Shown piece after piece: positions 63,984 through 64,000 of a stretch of DNA of 64,000 bases (its first letter is position 1; each line of letters starts with the position of its first letter). The position numbers and the translations under genes are program-made. The notes beneath the pieces were generated by a model. That model was not told where the DNA came from and did not search any database. It worked only from the letters and a program-made list of their open reading frames with translations. The stretch lies in NCBI RefSeq assembly GCF_030418295.1, contig NZ_JAUHQA010000001.1, positions 2,232,001 to 2,296,000 of the forward strand, written 5' to 3'. This DNA comes from Demequina muriae. GTDB lineage: Bacteria; Actinomycetota; Actinomycetes; Actinomycetales; Demequinaceae.

Positions 63984-64000
63984 CCACCAGCCAGCTCGAT
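63980..64000 (+). CDS. Start of next gene, cut by window edge
   Basis: ATG 63980 overlaps the mobA stop and has AAAGGAG at 63968-63974; seven codons (MTTSQLD) are visible. In other actinomycetes a small DUF6457-type protein often follows mobA; that identity is only a guess from position. Confidence 0.5.

Overview
The window is high-GC DNA (roughly 70% by eye) packed with short-spaced, often overlapping genes. It looks like the chromosome of an actinomycete. The gene order rne-rplU-rpmA-obgE-proB-proA-nadD-rsfS, the MrpA-MrpB fusion, a CE1758/CE1759-type flavin monooxygenase pair, an MgtA-like mannosyltransferase and a HemD fused to a winged helix next to nirBD all point to Actinomycetota, most likely Micrococcales (a Demequina/Cellulomonas/Microbacteriaceae-type organism). 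The genus is inference; no rRNA is present.

Layout. 1-11.7 kb: conserved housekeeping block on the + strand: RNase E/G (5' end cut off by the window edge), L21, L27, Obg, proline synthesis (proB, proA), a small membrane protein, nadD, a long acidic one-TM protein, rsfS, two histidine phosphatases and tRNA-Ala(GGC) with a terminator. 11.8-20.5 kb: a lone HerA-type ATPase, a DUF1304 protein, and a six-gene Mrp cation/proton antiporter operon on the - strand whose last gene is a translationally coupled HI0933-type flavoprotein. 20.6-33 kb: an accessory redox and small-metabolism region: NAD(P)-binding proteins, two F420-reductase-like paralogues, two luciferase-like monooxygenases, glutathione peroxidase, Nudix, HAD, pirin, GNAT, a MarR-controlled operon and a fructosamine kinase flanked by inverted repeats. 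33-43 kb: a TetR-controlled GH3 glycosidase/MFS pair, M3 peptidase, DoxX-like protein, SGNH hydrolase and two GT4 glycosyltransferases. 43-49.5 kb: CopC-like protein, MFS and a heme block (hemC-hemD-hemB-hemL).

49.46-49.9 kb is the only gene-free stretch above 300 bp. It holds four consecutive long imperfect hairpins. From 49.9 kb to the window end runs one tightly packed nitrate assimilation operon: narK, molybdopterin nitrate reductase, its FAD/[2Fe-2S] reductase, nirB, nirD, siroheme synthesis (methyltransferase/dehydrogenase fusion, HemD-winged helix, CbiX-like chelatase) and molybdenum cofactor synthesis (MoeB-like, moeA, moaC, mobA-like). Transport, both reductases and both special cofactors are thus supplied from one transcription unit.

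The most unusual signal is not a gene. The 10-mer GGCCGATGCG occurs about 31 times on the two strands, spread through the whole window and read in several codon frames, where base composition predicts about one. It resembles a highly iterated oligonucleotide (uptake-, recombination- or segregation-type motif) and, with the hairpin array, is the best candidate here for something undescribed.
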